This document shows positions 48,170-48,170 of a stretch of 48,170 nucleotides of DNA, piece after piece. Source of the stretch: JALHOM01 sp964615775. Its GTDB lineage: Bacteria; Patescibacteriota; Saccharimonadia; Saccharimonadales; 2-12-FULL-41-12. A program made the translations under genes and the position numbers. A model generated the notes under the pieces. That model saw nothing but the letters and a program-made list of their open reading frames with translations. It made no database searches and was not told the DNA's origin. Within the stretch, counting starts at the first letter, position 1. Each line of letters opens with the position of its first letter. The DNA lies in the NCBI GenBank assembly GCA_964615775.1, contig CAZTQB010000006.1, positions 1 to 48,170 on the forward strand, written 5' to 3'.

Positions 48170-48170
48170 A

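Noticed and set aside
1..48170. CRISPR arrays, insertion sequences, prophage or integrase signs
   Set aside because: No repeated spacers, transposase, terminal inverted repeats or integrase-like proteins were seen. Gene order and base composition look uniform.

Overview
The window is an AT-rich, densely packed bacterial chromosome segment that reads best as a Patescibacteria (CPR) genome, most likely Candidatus Saccharibacteria (TM7). Pointers to this are the ribosomal and replication genes with shortened or altered metal sites, short intergenic gaps, ATGA gene overlaps, a Tmk-ThyX fusion and a bo3 oxidase set of the kind known from free-living Saccharibacteria. TGA acts as an ordinary stop (for example at the cyoB/cyoC junction), which argues against the recoded Gracilibacteria/Absconditabacteria. 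The lineage call is inference; no rRNA is present.

Layout. 1-4300: tRNA-Trp, a P-loop kinase and a YgjP-like metallopeptidase, a soluble PAS histidine kinase and a membrane glycosyltransferase. 4349-12747: secE-nusG, rplK-(59-aa ORF)-rplA, then a thymidylate block (dcd and a Tmk-ThyX-ThyX fusion) and a lone FabD-like protein inserted before rplJ-rplL. rplJ is preceded by a recognisable L10 leader. 12863-20875: a conserved hypothetical, dnaX, dnaB, a membrane protein, ybaB, recR, a DHH phosphoesterase and cysS. 20872-25225 (minus): alpha/beta hydrolase, two GT4 glycosyltransferases and an AI-2E permease. 25284-33339: a respiratory island of cyoABCDE, a small membrane protein, a GlcD/Dld-type FAD oxidase and a type II NADH dehydrogenase. 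33349-38085: glutaredoxin, unknown membrane proteins, a LOG-family enzyme and a probable small RNA unit. 38065-43158: an LCP (LytR) protein, a stomatin, an Aur1-like PAP2 enzyme and an ABC exporter pair. 43172-48170 (minus): a surface-polysaccharide and sortase cluster made of a 63-residue LPNTG protein, a sortase, a processive GT2 and a polysaccharide deacetylase, plus a GH26-like protein cut by the window end.

How it fits together. NADH (NDH-2) and possibly D-lactate or glycolate (FAD oxidase) would reduce a quinone that CyoABCD oxidises with O2. All heme, CuB, proton-channel and quinol-site residues that I checked in CyoB are present. dcd and the Tmk/ThyX fusion would run dCTP to dUTP and dUMP to dTMP to dTDP. 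The right-hand cluster would make, trim and anchor envelope polymers.

A recurrent regulatory feature is a -10 box (often TGn-extended) only about 6-12 nt upstream of the start codon of first genes, implying leaderless mRNAs, while internal genes carry Shine-Dalgarno sequences. The observations most worth following are the minimal sortase substrate, the isolated promoter-to-terminator unit at 37451-37642, the split ThyX signature, the loss of zinc ligands in DnaX, RecR and CysRS, and the Met/His-rich tails of CyoA and CyoD.
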